Assembly (NCBI GenBank): GCA_963748925.1
Contig: CAVVKG010000007.1
Location: forward strand, 434,001-498,000
DNA: 64,000 bases
Source of the DNA: Cryomorpha sp963748925
GTDB taxonomy: Bacteria > Bacteroidota > Bacteroidia > Flavobacteriales_D > Cryomorphaceae
Direction of reading: 5' to 3'
Below are positions 1 to 8,596 of the stretch, piece by piece; the first letter of the stretch is position 1, and each line of letters starts with the position of its first letter. The position numbers and the translations under genes were made by a program. The notes below the pieces were generated by a model. That model was not told where the DNA came from and made no database searches. It saw nothing but the letters and a program-made list of their open reading frames with translations.

Positions 1-1088
1 TTGTATCCGGCAAACTCAGATCGATTCCATGAACCGTGCTGACCCACAAAAGCTCCATTCCGGTATTTCGCCGGAAACTGATCGCCCGTGTAAAAAGCCA
101 ATCCCAGCGATGCGGTGTGACTTCCCAAAGGTACATCAGGCACGAGGGTTGTTTTAACCAGGTCGGCATGGGGATCTTCGCTCCATCGCGGGTCTTTAAT
201 TGGTCCGTAATAAGCAAACGGCCATCCGTAAAATCCGCCTTTCTTCACGCTGGTAATGTAATCGGGTACCAGATTATCGCCTAGTTTATCGCGTTCGTTC
301 ACAGCGGTCCACAATTCGTTTGTTACCGGGTTCCAGTCCATCCCTACCGGATTTCTCAAACCTGTAGCATAAATTACTTCACCGGTTCCATCGAGGTTAA
401 TTTCCAAAATACAAGCGCGGCGTTTTTCTTCCTCCATACCGTGTTCGCCTACATTACTGGCCGAACCTACTGAAACGTAAATTTTCGATCCATCAGCATT
501 GGCAATCAAGTTTCTCGTCCAGTGATTGTTGTATCCACCGGCTGGCAGATCAAGAATTTTCTCACCATTTCCTTCAAGCTCTTCCTGTCCTTCTTTGTAA
601 GGCCAGCGGTATATACCGTCGGTATTTGCTACATAAAAATATTCGTTTAAAACCAGCATCCCGAAATTGCTATTGAGATTTTGGGCAAAAATCATTTGTT
701 TATCGGGGTTTCCGTCTCCATCGGTATCGCGCAAAAGTGTTATTTGATCCGCGCTTCCTCGTGTGTCGGCTTCAGCCACAAACACATCACCGTTTGGAGC
801 CACATACGACCAACGCGGGTGTTTCAAGTCGGTAGCGTAGCGGGTAATGGTAAAACCTGCCGGAGCTTTTGGCGTTTGACCTTCTTCCCAACCAATGGTG
901 TTACTCAGTTTGGTTTTGGACTCTTCGGCATAAGGGGATGGCAGAGTAAGCGGGCCAATAGCTGTTTCGACCGTTGTAGACTTATCGTATTCATCGGTTG
1001 CTTTTGGCATATTCTGGCTGCTACAGCTCACCTGAGCTAAGCTCAGCAAAAGGCAAAAAGTTGGCGTAAGTATTTTTGAAGCGTTCAT
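1..1088 (-). CDS. PQQ-dependent sugar dehydrogenase-like lipoprotein (C-terminus beyond window)
   Basis: Reading the minus strand from the ATG at 1088 gives about 362 residues with no stop before the window edge. The N-terminus is a lipoprotein signal (hydrophobic stretch ending QVSC, lipid Cys at about residue 22). The body has the six-bladed propeller features of the glucose/sorbosone dehydrogenase family: WSYVAPNGDVFVAEA, LLRDTDGDGNPD, GLRNPVGMDWNP, GWPFAYYG and GSHTASLGLAFYTG. Members oxidise sugars or aldoses in the periplasm using PQQ; whether this one does so is inferred from the family. The next gene, also on the minus strand, lies beyond a 606-bp repeat-containing gap, so an operon with it is unlikely. 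Confidence 0.85.
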   Translation of the reverse strand, partial: MNASKILTPTFCLLLSLAQVSCSSQNMPKATDEYDKSTTVETAIGPLTLPSPYAEESKTKLSNTIGWEEGQTPKAPAGFTITRYATDLKHPRWSYVAPNGDVFVAEADTRGSADQITLLRDTDGDGNPDKQMIFAQNLNSNFGMLVLNEYFYVANTDGIYRWPYKEGQEELEGNGEKILDLPAGGYNNHWTRNLIANADGSKIYVSVGSASNVGEHGMEEEKRRACILEINLDGTGEVIYATGLRNPVGMDWNPVTNELWTAVNERDKLGDNLVPDYITSVKKGGFYGWPFAYYGPIKDPRWSEDPHADLVKTTLVPDVPLGSHTASLGLAFYTGDQFPAKYRNGAFVGQHGSWNRSEFAGY

Positions 1089-1207
1089 TTTCGGTTTGTT
1101 AGGAGTTTGCTTTTAGGTATAAGCCATTATCGGCAAAATTGTTCAGGGTGATGTTAACTAGTTTGCCAAATTTTAAGTGAGTGGAATTTTACTTCTCTCT
1201 TCTCAAA

Positions 1208-1263
1208 TCTCAAAGGCTAGCGTCCCGCTAGGCTTGCTTCGTCTGGCGTCACGCCAGATTCGC
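1208..1263. repeat. Hairpin repeat block R1, copy 1
   Basis: A 56-bp block containing two short inverted repeats: CTAGCG-TCC-CGCTAG at 1217-1231 and TCTGGCG-TCA-CGCCAGA at 1242-1258. It matches 1385-1440 with only a few substitutions. One substitution falls in the second hairpin's loop, so the stems are preserved. Confidence 0.85.
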
Positions 1264-1323
1264 CATTATCAGTGTTTGTTTTGAGACGATCAGATTTATA
1301 CCCGGCGGCACTGACGCTTCGGA

Positions 1324-1374
1324 CCATACGGGGCTAATGCCAAGATGCCATGCTAAAAAGCGTGGTAAACTGAG
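1324..1374. repeat. Repeat block R2, copy 1
   Basis: A 51-bp segment starting CCATACGGGGCTAA that recurs at 1633-1683 with about four differences. A shared preamble TACCCGGCGG(C/T)ACTGACG lies at 1299 and again at 1543. Confidence 0.8.
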
Positions 1375-1384
1375 CGATGTCGGG

Positions 1385-1440
1385 TCTCAAAGGCTAGCGT
1401 CCCGCTAGGCTTGTTGCGTCTGGCGTCTCGCCAGATTCGC
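1385..1440. repeat. Hairpin repeat block R1, copy 2
   Basis: Second copy of the 56-bp block at 1208-1263. Hairpins are at 1394-1408 (CTAGCG/CGCTAG, identical to copy 1) and 1419-1435 (TCTGGCG/CGCCAGA). The second loop is TCT here and TCA in copy 1. Confidence 0.85.
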
Positions 1441-1451
1441 TAATCTGCGTG

Positions 1452-1478
1452 TTGGTATTGAATGCATTGCAATACCAA
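1452..1478. repeat. Perfect inverted repeat inside the expanded repeat unit
   Basis: TTGGTATTG at 1452-1460 pairs with CAATACCAA at 1470-1478 around a 9-nt centre. It occurs only in the second, longer repeat unit and has no clear T-tract, so it is not called a terminator. Confidence 0.6.
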
Positions 1479-1632
1479 GCTCTATTGAATTAAAAAATCT
1501 TTCGAGAGGCTCGTGAGAAAATCATACAGAAACTTCCAAGGATACCCGGCGGTACTGACGATAAATGCACTGACGCTAAAGGTCAGTATCTTCGATCAGC
1601 ATGTACCAGACGCCGGACAAAACATCCCTCGC

Positions 1633-1683
1633 CCATACGGGGCTAAGGCCAAGATGCCATGCTGAAAAGCGTAGTAAACTGAG
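1633..1683. repeat. Repeat block R2, copy 2
   Basis: Second copy of the 51-bp segment at 1324-1374. It ends about 12 bp before the stop codon of the kinase gene. It is preceded by an extra hairpin, ACTGAC/GTCAGT at about 1569-1587, absent from unit 1. Confidence 0.8.
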
Positions 1684-1694
1684 GGATAGCGAGT

Positions 1695-2735
1695 TTAGGC
1701 CTTGGCTAGTGTGAATGAAAACAAGGCTCCTTTACCGAGTTCGCTGCGCATATTGAGGGATTGCTTGTGTGCCTCGATGATGTGTTTGCAAATAGCGAGT
1801 CCGAGACCGGTACCTCCCTGATGACGCGCTCTACTCTTATCAACGCGATAGAACCGCTCGAAGAGGCGTGCCTGATGTTCTTTGGCAATACCCGGACCGT
1901 CATCTTCTACCTCAACAAGAATTTGACGATCAAGATCATAGAAGCGGATGGTAATAGTTCCGCCCTGTTTACCATAATTAATGCTGTTGGTGACGAGGTT
2001 TGTTAAAACCTGACTGATTCTGAACCCGTCGGCAGTTACATAAATTGGTCTGTCGTAAGCCTTGTTGAATTGAATTTTTATGTCTTTCTGCTCAGCCTCG
2101 CGCTCGCGTCCATCTACAACTTCTTTGGTGAGGTCTACAATATCAATTCGCTCCTTATCTAGCTTTAAATTACCCGACTCAAACTGTGTAATGGTATCGA
2201 GGTCTTCAACAAGCATCGCCATCCGCTCTGCCGATTTAGCCGCTTTTTTGAGGAATTTCCGGTTGAAATTTGGGTCTTCAAGCGCACCTTCAAGCAGGGT
2301 TAAAATATAGCCTTGAATGCTAAATATTGGCGTTTTGAGCTCGTGAGCCACGTTCCCTACAAATTCCTTTCTGAAATTCTCCTTTTCACGAAGATCCTTT
2401 ATCTCCGCCATCCGGTCTTCTGCCCAGTCGATAACTTGCTTGTTCACATCTCCAAGCACATCTGCCTTCATATCGAGTTTAAAAGAATCTCTTTCCACTT
2501 GAAGCGAATGCATATTTCTAAAAATCAGCTTGATTTTATCGTAGATAAAACCCTGAAGAATTTTATAGAGCAAAAGCCAGGAGCCTCCAAAAATTATAGT
2601 AATGGAGAGTGTAAAATGTACCCACTTTACCCGTTCACCATAAATAAGAGTAACACCAATTATTGCTATGGCCGCTACTAGTGTAAATAAGATAGCGGTA
2701 ACTAGTGTAAGATATTTGGGACTTAGTCCCTTCAT
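1695..2735 (-). CDS. Two-component sensor histidine kinase (PhoR/SenX3-like)
   Basis: 346 residues. Two membrane segments (about 9-31 and 41-60) enclose only a very short outer loop. A linker leads to the HisKA dimerisation helix with phospho-acceptor H131 in the motif FVGNVAHELKTP. The HATPase_c domain shows N250 (N box), DDGPGI at 278-283 and GGTGLGL at 307-313, so all kinase motifs are intact. It overlaps the upstream response-regulator gene by 4 bp, which implies translational coupling. The tiny extracytoplasmic part suggests sensing in the membrane or through a partner. The PhoR-like label is by domain layout only; the signal is not visible in the sequence. Confidence 0.92.
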   Translation of the reverse strand: MKGLSPKYLTLVTAILFTLVAAIAIIGVTLIYGERVKWVHFTLSITIIFGGSWLLLYKILQGFIYDKIKLIFRNMHSLQVERDSFKLDMKADVLGDVNKQVIDWAEDRMAEIKDLREKENFRKEFVGNVAHELKTPIFSIQGYILTLLEGALEDPNFNRKFLKKAAKSAERMAMLVEDLDTITQFESGNLKLDKERIDIVDLTKEVVDGREREAEQKDIKIQFNKAYDRPIYVTADGFRISQVLTNLVTNSINYGKQGGTITIRFYDLDRQILVEVEDDGPGIAKEHQARLFERFYRVDKSRARHQGGTGLGLAICKHIIEAHKQSLNMRSELGKGALFSFTLAKA

Positions 2736-3442
2736 TGGGCTTCAAACTTGTAACCTACCCCCTTTACAGTGGAGATGTGCTGGCTACCCAATTTTTCGCG
2801 TAGCTTTCTGATGTGCACATCAATTGTTCGGTCACCTACAATAACATCATCTCCCCACACTGTGTCGAAAATAACTTCTCGTGTAAAGACGCGTCCAGGT
2901 TTACTTAACAAAAGAGAAAGGAGTTCAAACTCTTTTTTCGGCAGACTCATATCCACTCCGTCAAGAGTTACAAGGTATTTCTCCTTGTCAATCTTTAAAC
3001 CATTTACCTCAGTCGTAAATTGCTCAGAGCTTGAATTGCCTTTGCGTCGAAGCAGTGCCTGAATCCGCGACATTAGCACACGCGGTTTGATTGGCTTTGG
3101 AATATAATCGTCAGCTCCTGCGTCAAACCCGGCTATTTGAGAATAATCTTCTCCCCGGGCTGTCAAAAAGGCAATGATTGTATGTTTTAAGCTCTCCGTT
3201 GCACGCATTTGCACGCAAGTTTCCATTCCGTCCATTTCGGGCATCATTACATCGAGCAAAATAAGGTCGGGTAAAAACTCTTTTGCTATTACGATTGCAT
3301 CCCGCCCATTGGTAGCAGTTTGAATATCGTAACCTTCCTTTTCCAGATTGTATGAAATCAAATCTATGATATCCGGCTCATCATCAACTAAAAGAATCTT
3401 TTCTTTTTTCAAAGTATTCGTTTTAACTCGTGTGTGCTGCAC
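2732..3442 (-). CDS. OmpR/PhoB-family response regulator
   Basis: 236 residues in this reading, which begins with GTG at 3442. An in-frame TTG at 3412 would start at LKKEKILLVDDEP and fits the usual family N-terminus better, so the start is uncertain. The receiver domain has the acidic pocket (VDDEPD), phospho-acceptor D64 (LILLDVMMP), T94 and K116. The C-terminal winged helix (about 135-235) carries the typical recognition region ending DVHIRKLREKLG...VKGVGYKF. It is the first gene of an operon with the kinase and is divergent from the lipoprotein/TonB-receptor pair at 3708-7896, an arrangement that makes those genes likely targets. That regulation is inferred. Confidence 0.92.
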   Translation of the reverse strand: MQHTRVKTNTLKKEKILLVDDEPDIIDLISYNLEKEGYDIQTATNGRDAIVIAKEFLPDLILLDVMMPEMDGMETCVQMRATESLKHTIIAFLTARGEDYSQIAGFDAGADDYIPKPIKPRVLMSRIQALLRRKGNSSSEQFTTEVNGLKIDKEKYLVTLDGVDMSLPKKEFELLSLLLSKPGRVFTREVIFDTVWGDDVIVGDRTIDVHIRKLREKLGSQHISTVKGVGYKFEAQ

Positions 3443-3707
3443 TTTCGTGTAAAGCGCAATAATCTATGAAACTACAATAATAATCGCGACAAAAATAGGC
3501 CTTCTTCAAGGAGGTAATGTTATTTAATTATTAAGTGTATTTAAACTCAAATATACCAAAGTAGCGTCAAATTAATGGTTCATTAACATTAAAGAAACGA
3601 CAATATAACCCAACCATAAGAAGCCGTTTACACCATCATCAGATTAAGCCCATTTCTTTGCATCGCAATTCAGAAAGAAAATTTAAGAACAAAAATAGTA
3701 CACTAAA

Positions 3708-4910
3708 ATGAACACACTGAACAAAATCAGAAATGCGGCTCTAATCTTAGCCATGGGGTCACTAACATTAACTTCATGTAATGATGATGACGAAGAGGTA
3801 ACACCGACTCCGCCACCTCCAACCAACTCATTTGAGGTTTCAGAAAACATTACAACAAATACAACATGGGAAACGGGTAACACTTACATCCTTACAAACC
3901 GTATTGCTGTAACTTCTGGTAATACATTAATAATAGAGCCAGGTGTAGTAATAAAAGGACAGGCAGGAACTGGAGCCAACGCAACTGCGCTTATTATTGC
4001 GAGAGGAGCAAAAATTGATGCTCAGGGATCGGAAACTCAACCAATTATTTTCACAACGGTTGCGGATGAAATTGAACCTGGCCAAATTTCAAGTCCAAAT
4101 CTTGACCCAGATCTTAACGGGTTATGGGGTGGTCTAATTATTCTAGGAAATGCACCAATTTCTGCGGATGCTAATGCTGTGCAGATAGAAGGTATTCCTC
4201 CATCAGACCAAAATGGACTTTACGGAGGTAATAATCCATCAGATAATAGCGGTACTCTTCGTTACGTTTCTATCCGTCACGGTGGTTCAAACATCGGTGA
4301 AGGTAATGAGATAAACGGTTTAACCCTTGGTGGTGTTGGAAACGGAACAACTATTGAATATGTTGAAATCGTTGCAAACCAGGATGATGGAATTGAGTGG
4401 TTTGGTGGTAACGTAAATGTTACAAATGCACTTGTATGGAATGCTGGTGACGATGCCATTGATACTGACCAAAGCTGGGGTGGTACTCTTGATAACTTCA
4501 TTGTTGTTAACGCTGGTGATGAGTGTTTCGAGCTTGACGGTCCTGAAGGAAGTTTTGAAGATGAGCATACTATTATAAATGGAACTGTTTACGCTGGTGG
4601 TGCAGATGGTCTTGTAGACCTAGATGACAACTCCAGAGTTACTATGAATAACATTTACTTCTTTGGACTAGCTGAAAATCAGGATTTTGATCAACTACCT
4701 GTTGAAGCCAACGGTGGTTATGGTGTATTTGCAGACTTTCAAGCTACTATTCCGGTAGATCAGACTATAGCAGATTTCTTTGTAGGTGGAAGTGATGTAT
4801 TCGTTACAAATGTAGCTGAAAATCAAAATACGGTGGGTGCTGATCCTACCAAGTTCACAGGTTGGACCTGGGCTTCAGCTTCAGGAGCTCTTACAGATCT
4901 TGGACTGTAA
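3708..4910 (+). CDS. Surface lipoprotein with right-handed beta-helix-like domain
   Basis: 400 residues. The lipoprotein signal ends LTLTSC, followed by an acidic run (NDDDEE) that resembles the surface-export signal of Bacteroidota lipoproteins. A short Pro/Thr linker follows. The rest is rich in short Gly/Asn turns (EPGVVIKGQAGTGANATA, IRHGGSNIGEGNEINGLTLG, NQDDGIEWFGGNVNVTNA) typical of stacked parallel beta-helix rungs. I recognise this as a common Bacteroidota family with no established function, usually next to a TonB-dependent receptor, as here. It probably forms the lipoprotein partner of the receptor at 5002. A near-match to the -7 box (TTTCTTTG, 3653-3660) lies upstream. Confidence 0.75.
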   Translation: MNTLNKIRNAALILAMGSLTLTSCNDDDEEVTPTPPPPTNSFEVSENITTNTTWETGNTYILTNRIAVTSGNTLIIEPGVVIKGQAGTGANATALIIARGAKIDAQGSETQPIIFTTVADEIEPGQISSPNLDPDLNGLWGGLIILGNAPISADANAVQIEGIPPSDQNGLYGGNNPSDNSGTLRYVSIRHGGSNIGEGNEINGLTLGGVGNGTTIEYVEIVANQDDGIEWFGGNVNVTNALVWNAGDDAIDTDQSWGGTLDNFIVVNAGDECFELDGPEGSFEDEHTIINGTVYAGGADGLVDLDDNSRVTMNNIYFFGLAENQDFDQLPVEANGGYGVFADFQATIPVDQTIADFFVGGSDVFVTNVAENQNTVGADPTKFTGWTWASASGALTDLGL

Positions 4911-4938
4911 TAAAAATAAACAAATTCAAAATTTATGG

Positions 4939-4970
4939 AACTCGCATACCTCTAATGAGGTCTGCGAGTT
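4939..4970 (+). terminator. Intercistronic stem-loop
   Basis: AACTCGCA (4939-4946) pairs with TGCGAGTT (4963-4970), and an inner ACCTC/GAGGT stem closes a TAAT loop, with one mismatched base pair position between. It lies 28 bp after the lipoprotein stop and is followed by a short T/C-rich run. It may be a partial terminator or a stability element that separates lipoprotein and receptor output. Confidence 0.6.
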
Positions 4971-5001
4971 TCTTCAATTTCAATACTTTTCATAAAACAA
5001 C

Positions 5002-7896
5002 ATGAAAAACTTTCAATACTTACTCACTTTAATGGTAGCTTTTATATCATTAGCAGCAGTAGCCCAAACGGGGAATGTAAGAGGCACCATCATAGATGGA
5101 GAGACAGGAGAAACACTGCCAGGAGTAAATGTTTTTGTTGATGGAACCACCAATGGAACGGTTTCTGACCTTGATGGAAAATTCGATCTTAGTCTTGAGC
5201 CCGGCAGCTATAATATTCGGTTTTCATTTATTTCTTTTGAATCGCAACTCATTGAGGGTGTTACAGTAAAATCAGGCGAGATCACAAACCTCAGCAGCGT
5301 TCAGATGGAAACTGACTCGGAGGAGCTTCAGGAAGTTGTTATATCTGCTACCATGGCCCGAAACAATGAAACAGCCATGATGACAATGAAGAAAAAATCA
5401 GCTAACATGATTGATGCTGTATCTTCTGCAAGCTTCAAAAAAGTCGGCGATTCTGATGCCGCTGCTTCCGTTAAACGTGTACCCGGAGTATCAGTAGAAG
5501 GCGGAAAGTACATTTATGTGCGTGGACTCAGCGACCGATATACAAAAACTCTTTTGAATGGATTTGACATTCCAGGTCTTGATCCTGACAGAAATACCAT
5601 TCAAATGGATTTATTTCCTACAAGTGTTCTTGACAACATTGTAGTAAACAAAACTTTTATTGCTTCACTACCGGCTGACTTTACAGGTGGAGCAATCAAT
5701 ATATCGACTAAAGAATTTCCTGAAGAGGAACAAGGGAATGTATCTGTAAGCTTGGGCTATAACCCAAGTTTTCACTTTAACGATAATTATTTGACTTACA
5801 ATGGAAGTAGCACTGATATCTTCGGATTTGATGATGGTCTTCGCGAAATCCCTGCAACCGAAAACATCCCACAATTTGCGGAAGCCGTAGGAAACCCTAC
5901 GGGACCGACAGGAACCCGGTATAAAGAAATTCTAGCCTCCTTTACTCCGGATTTAGCCGCTTTCCAAAAGCAAAGCTTCATGGACTATGGCTTTGGAGTA
6001 AACTATGGAAACCAGAAAAAGGTAGGTGAAAAGTATACGATGGGATATAATTTCATTCTGTCCTACAAAAACGAAACGTCTTATTTTGAAGATGTAGAAT
6101 ACGGAAGGTATGGCTTGCTTGCCGACCCCGACATTAATGAAATGGAGGTACGTGAGCTACAAACTGGTAGCTATGGGGTGAATAATGTATTGCTAAGCGG
6201 AATGGCAGGATTTGCAATAAAAACAGCCAAATCAAAGATTAAGCTTAACCTTCTTCACATACAAAACGGAGAGTCAAAAGCGGGTATTTTTGATTATCTA
6301 AACTCTGACCAGGGAGCCATCTTTTATGGATATCAGCATAATCTGGAATATAGCGAACGCTCTATGACAAATTTATTGATAGGAGGAGAGCATTACTTTT
6401 CTGATTCAAAATGGAATATAGATTGGGGTATTTCTCCGACCTTATCTAAAATGGACGATCCCGATATCCGCTTTACGAGATATGAAATTCGTAATGATGA
6501 CTTCATTATTGGTACCGAAGCTGGTTTTCCTCAGCGCATTTGGCGAGATCTACAGGAAGTAAATATTGCTGCAAAAGCCGGAGCGACCAAGGAGATTCAA
6601 CTTTTTGGTGATGATGCGAAAATTAGCTTTGGCGGAAGCTATACATACAAAGAGCGTGATTATAATATTCGCAGCTTTAATGTGAACGTAAGAAATCTAG
6701 AACTTACCGGTGATCCCGATGAGCTTTTTTCAGAAGTGAATTTATGGCCATACGGCGACGATCGCACCAGAGGAACAACCATAGATGCGATATTTCTACC
6801 AACCAATCCAAATGAGTTTAACGCGCGCGTATTCAACGCAGCAGGGTATGCCTCACTAGACTTTAAACTTTTTGGTGTAGTGAAAGCTACCGCAGGGCTA
6901 CGTTTTGAAAACTATGTACAGCGCTATACAGGACAAGATCAGCTTGGAACTAATGTACTGGATGATGATGTGGTGCTGGAGTCAGTAAATCTGTTCCCAA
7001 CTTTGAATATGGCCTATGCGATTACAGAGAATCAGAATCTTAGATTTAGTTATACTCAAACTATTGCCAGACCATCCTTAAAGGAATTGTCTTACGCGGA
7101 AATATACGACCCGCTTACGGGACGAACTTTTGTAGGAGGGCTCTTCCGCGATGCGAATGATGCGGCCGGTATAGAGTACTGGGATGGAAATCTTGAAAGT
7201 ACCGATGTACACAACCTCGATCTTCGTTGGGAAGTATTCCCTACGCTATCGAGCACTGTTTCTTTTGGAGCTTTTTACAAATACTTTATCAACCCTATAG
7301 AAATCATACAGTTTGCCACTCAGGCTGGAGCTTTCCAACCGCGAAATGTGGGTGATGGCCAGGTTTACGGATTAGAGTTGGAAGTACGCACTCCTCTAAG
7401 TTTTATTAGTGAAAAGCTTGAGCAATTTAGCTTCAATACCAATATAACAGCCACGGAGTCACGAATTGAGTATAGCCTTACCGAGAAAGAAAGTCGTGAA
7501 GCAAATGCCAGAACGGGACAATCTATTGGCAACTACCGTCCAATGGCAGGGCAGGCACCACTAATTGTAAATGCTGGTTTTGCCTATAACGGTGGCAGCG
7601 ATGGTTTCGCGAAAGACCTTCAAATAGGTTTGTATTACAATGTTCAATCGTCAACACTTATATATGTTGGTATGGTTGACAGACCCGACATTTTCACCGT
7701 TCCATTTCACAGTTTAAATATGAACGCGAGCAAGAAATTTGGAAAGGACGAGCGAATGCAAGTCTCATTAAAGATTTCAAATATCCTGGGATCGGATAGA
7801 GAAGAGGTATTTAAATCTTACGAAGCAAATGACCAGGTATTTACTCGTTTTAGTCCGGGTCAGACCTTCTCTGTGGGATACAGTTATAGCTTCTAA
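5002..7896 (+). CDS. TonB-dependent outer-membrane receptor with CarboxypepD_reg domain
   Basis: 964 residues. Signal peptide of about 21 residues (cut near AVAQ), then a CarboxypepD_reg-like beta-sandwich (about 24-110; GETGETLPGVNVFVDG, VSDLDGKFDL), a plug domain (about 130-235; VKRVPGVSVEGGKYIYVRG) and a C-terminal 22-strand-type barrel ending in aromatic YSYSF. It would import a ligand across the outer membrane using TonB/ExbBD energy. The ligand is not evident; there is no SusD-like partner, and the neighbour is the beta-helix lipoprotein. Divergent placement from the response regulator suggests control by that two-component system, possibly phosphate-related, but this is inference. Confidence 0.93.
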   Translation: MKNFQYLLTLMVAFISLAAVAQTGNVRGTIIDGETGETLPGVNVFVDGTTNGTVSDLDGKFDLSLEPGSYNIRFSFISFESQLIEGVTVKSGEITNLSSVQMETDSEELQEVVISATMARNNETAMMTMKKKSANMIDAVSSASFKKVGDSDAAASVKRVPGVSVEGGKYIYVRGLSDRYTKTLLNGFDIPGLDPDRNTIQMDLFPTSVLDNIVVNKTFIASLPADFTGGAINISTKEFPEEEQGNVSVSLGYNPSFHFNDNYLTYNGSSTDIFGFDDGLREIPATENIPQFAEAVGNPTGPTGTRYKEILASFTPDLAAFQKQSFMDYGFGVNYGNQKKVGEKYTMGYNFILSYKNETSYFEDVEYGRYGLLADPDINEMEVRELQTGSYGVNNVLLSGMAGFAIKTAKSKIKLNLLHIQNGESKAGIFDYLNSDQGAIFYGYQHNLEYSERSMTNLLIGGEHYFSDSKWNIDWGISPTLSKMDDPDIRFTRYEIRNDDFIIGTEAGFPQRIWRDLQEVNIAAKAGATKEIQLFGDDAKISFGGSYTYKERDYNIRSFNVNVRNLELTGDPDELFSEVNLWPYGDDRTRGTTIDAIFLPTNPNEFNARVFNAAGYASLDFKLFGVVKATAGLRFENYVQRYTGQDQLGTNVLDDDVVLESVNLFPTLNMAYAITENQNLRFSYTQTIARPSLKELSYAEIYDPLTGRTFVGGLFRDANDAAGIEYWDGNLESTDVHNLDLRWEVFPTLSSTVSFGAFYKYFINPIEIIQFATQAGAFQPRNVGDGQVYGLELEVRTPLSFISEKLEQFSFNTNITATESRIEYSLTEKESREANARTGQSIGNYRPMAGQAPLIVNAGFAYNGGSDGFAKDLQIGLYYNVQSSTLIYVGMVDRPDIFTVPFHSLNMNASKKFGKDERMQVSLKISNILGSDREEVFKSYEANDQVFTRFSPGQTFSVGYSYSF

Positions 7897-7921
7897 CCAC
7901 AAAAGTAGAACTGCAATTCAT

Positions 7922-7955
7922 AAAAAAAGACCAATCAATTGATTGGTCTTTTTTT
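7922..7955. terminator. Bidirectional intrinsic terminator
   Basis: A perfect palindrome: seven A, then GACCAATCAA pairing with TTGATTGGTC, then seven T. It sits between the convergent receptor gene and the MORN-like gene and has a T-tract on both strands. Confidence 0.92.
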
Positions 7956-7975
7956 GTTATCGTAAATGTAGTCTT

Positions 7976-8428
7976 TTAGTTATAATCTTTTGACGATTGT
8001 AAAGTTCCTGACTCATCGTAGAATTTCCATGTGCCCACTCGTTTCCCTTCGTCGTAGCTCAATTCCATTCGTAGAATTCCATTCGCATCCCACACTTTCC
8101 AATCGCCATCTTTTTGACCATTGGTATAACGTGCTTCATTCATTTTGACGCCGTCGGCAGAGTACTTGGTCCAACTACCCTGTTTTTTGCCCATCAATAA
8201 GGCTCCTTGTTCTTCGAGGTTTCCATTTTCATGAAATGTTAAAACCTGGCCAGAAACTCGTCCTGCCTCATCAACTGAATAATCTCCGTTATTTGAGTAG
8301 TATTTAGATTCGCCATCGTTCATACTTATTAAATCCATCTCATCAATGGATTGTATTGAACTGTTTGTCTGGGCATTAACCACTGCGCCAGAAAGTATCG
8401 TGAGGGCTATAATTATTAACTTTTTCAT
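7976..8428 (-). CDS. Secreted MORN-variant (YwqK-like) repeat protein
   Basis: 150 residues with a signal peptide (about 1-19, ending VNAQ). The mature part is built from about four tandem MORN-like units of the type NGNLEEQG, KQGSWTKYSADG, KDGDWKVWDANG and RVGTWKFYDESG. Databases often call this family a YwqK-type antitoxin. Nothing here supports a toxin-antitoxin pair: the protein is exported and has no toxin-like neighbour. Function unknown; a structural or envelope-associated role is plausible. Confidence 0.75.
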   Translation of the reverse strand: MKKLIIIALTILSGAVVNAQTNSSIQSIDEMDLISMNDGESKYYSNNGDYSVDEAGRVSGQVLTFHENGNLEEQGALLMGKKQGSWTKYSADGVKMNEARYTNGQKDGDWKVWDANGILRMELSYDEGKRVGTWKFYDESGTLQSSKDYN

Positions 8429-8596
8429 ATGGGTAAATTGTGTTATTCGTCTTTGTTAATACGAAGATAAGCTTTTCTTAACTATTTCGTAACATTGGAA
8501 CGAAGAAAATGCAGAATTGTTCCAAAACTTAACATTGGAATCAATCAAAAAGTCAACAAACAAAGGGTTAAACTCCTGTAAATAACGAGTTTTTGT

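Larger units (their letters stand above)
1089..1694. other. Gene-free stretch with duplicated hairpin-rich repeats
   Basis: No convincing coding frame is seen here. The stretch holds a two-unit repeat: unit 1 is about 1208-1384 and unit 2 about 1385-1690. Each unit has a 56-bp block with two perfect hairpins, then a second block starting TACCCGGCGG and ending with a 51-bp conserved segment. Unit 2 is longer because of extra sequence at 1441-1542 and 1561-1632. The array runs up to the stop codon of the histidine kinase gene. Confidence 0.75.

Noticed and set aside
1..1088. Plus-strand open frames at 36-284 and 681-1040
   Set aside because: They lie antisense to a minus-strand frame that runs off the window edge and has clear dehydrogenase-family motifs throughout.
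1695..3442. Assigning phoB/phoR or porX/porY symbols
   Set aside because: The domain layout fits PhoB/PhoR-like proteins but no phosphate genes are in the same operon, and the regulator has a winged helix, not the PglZ-type output of PorX.
7976..8428. Toxin-antitoxin (YwqK-type antitoxin) gene
   Set aside because: The protein has a Sec signal peptide and MORN-like repeats, and no toxin-like neighbour. The name is a database label, not a function supported here.
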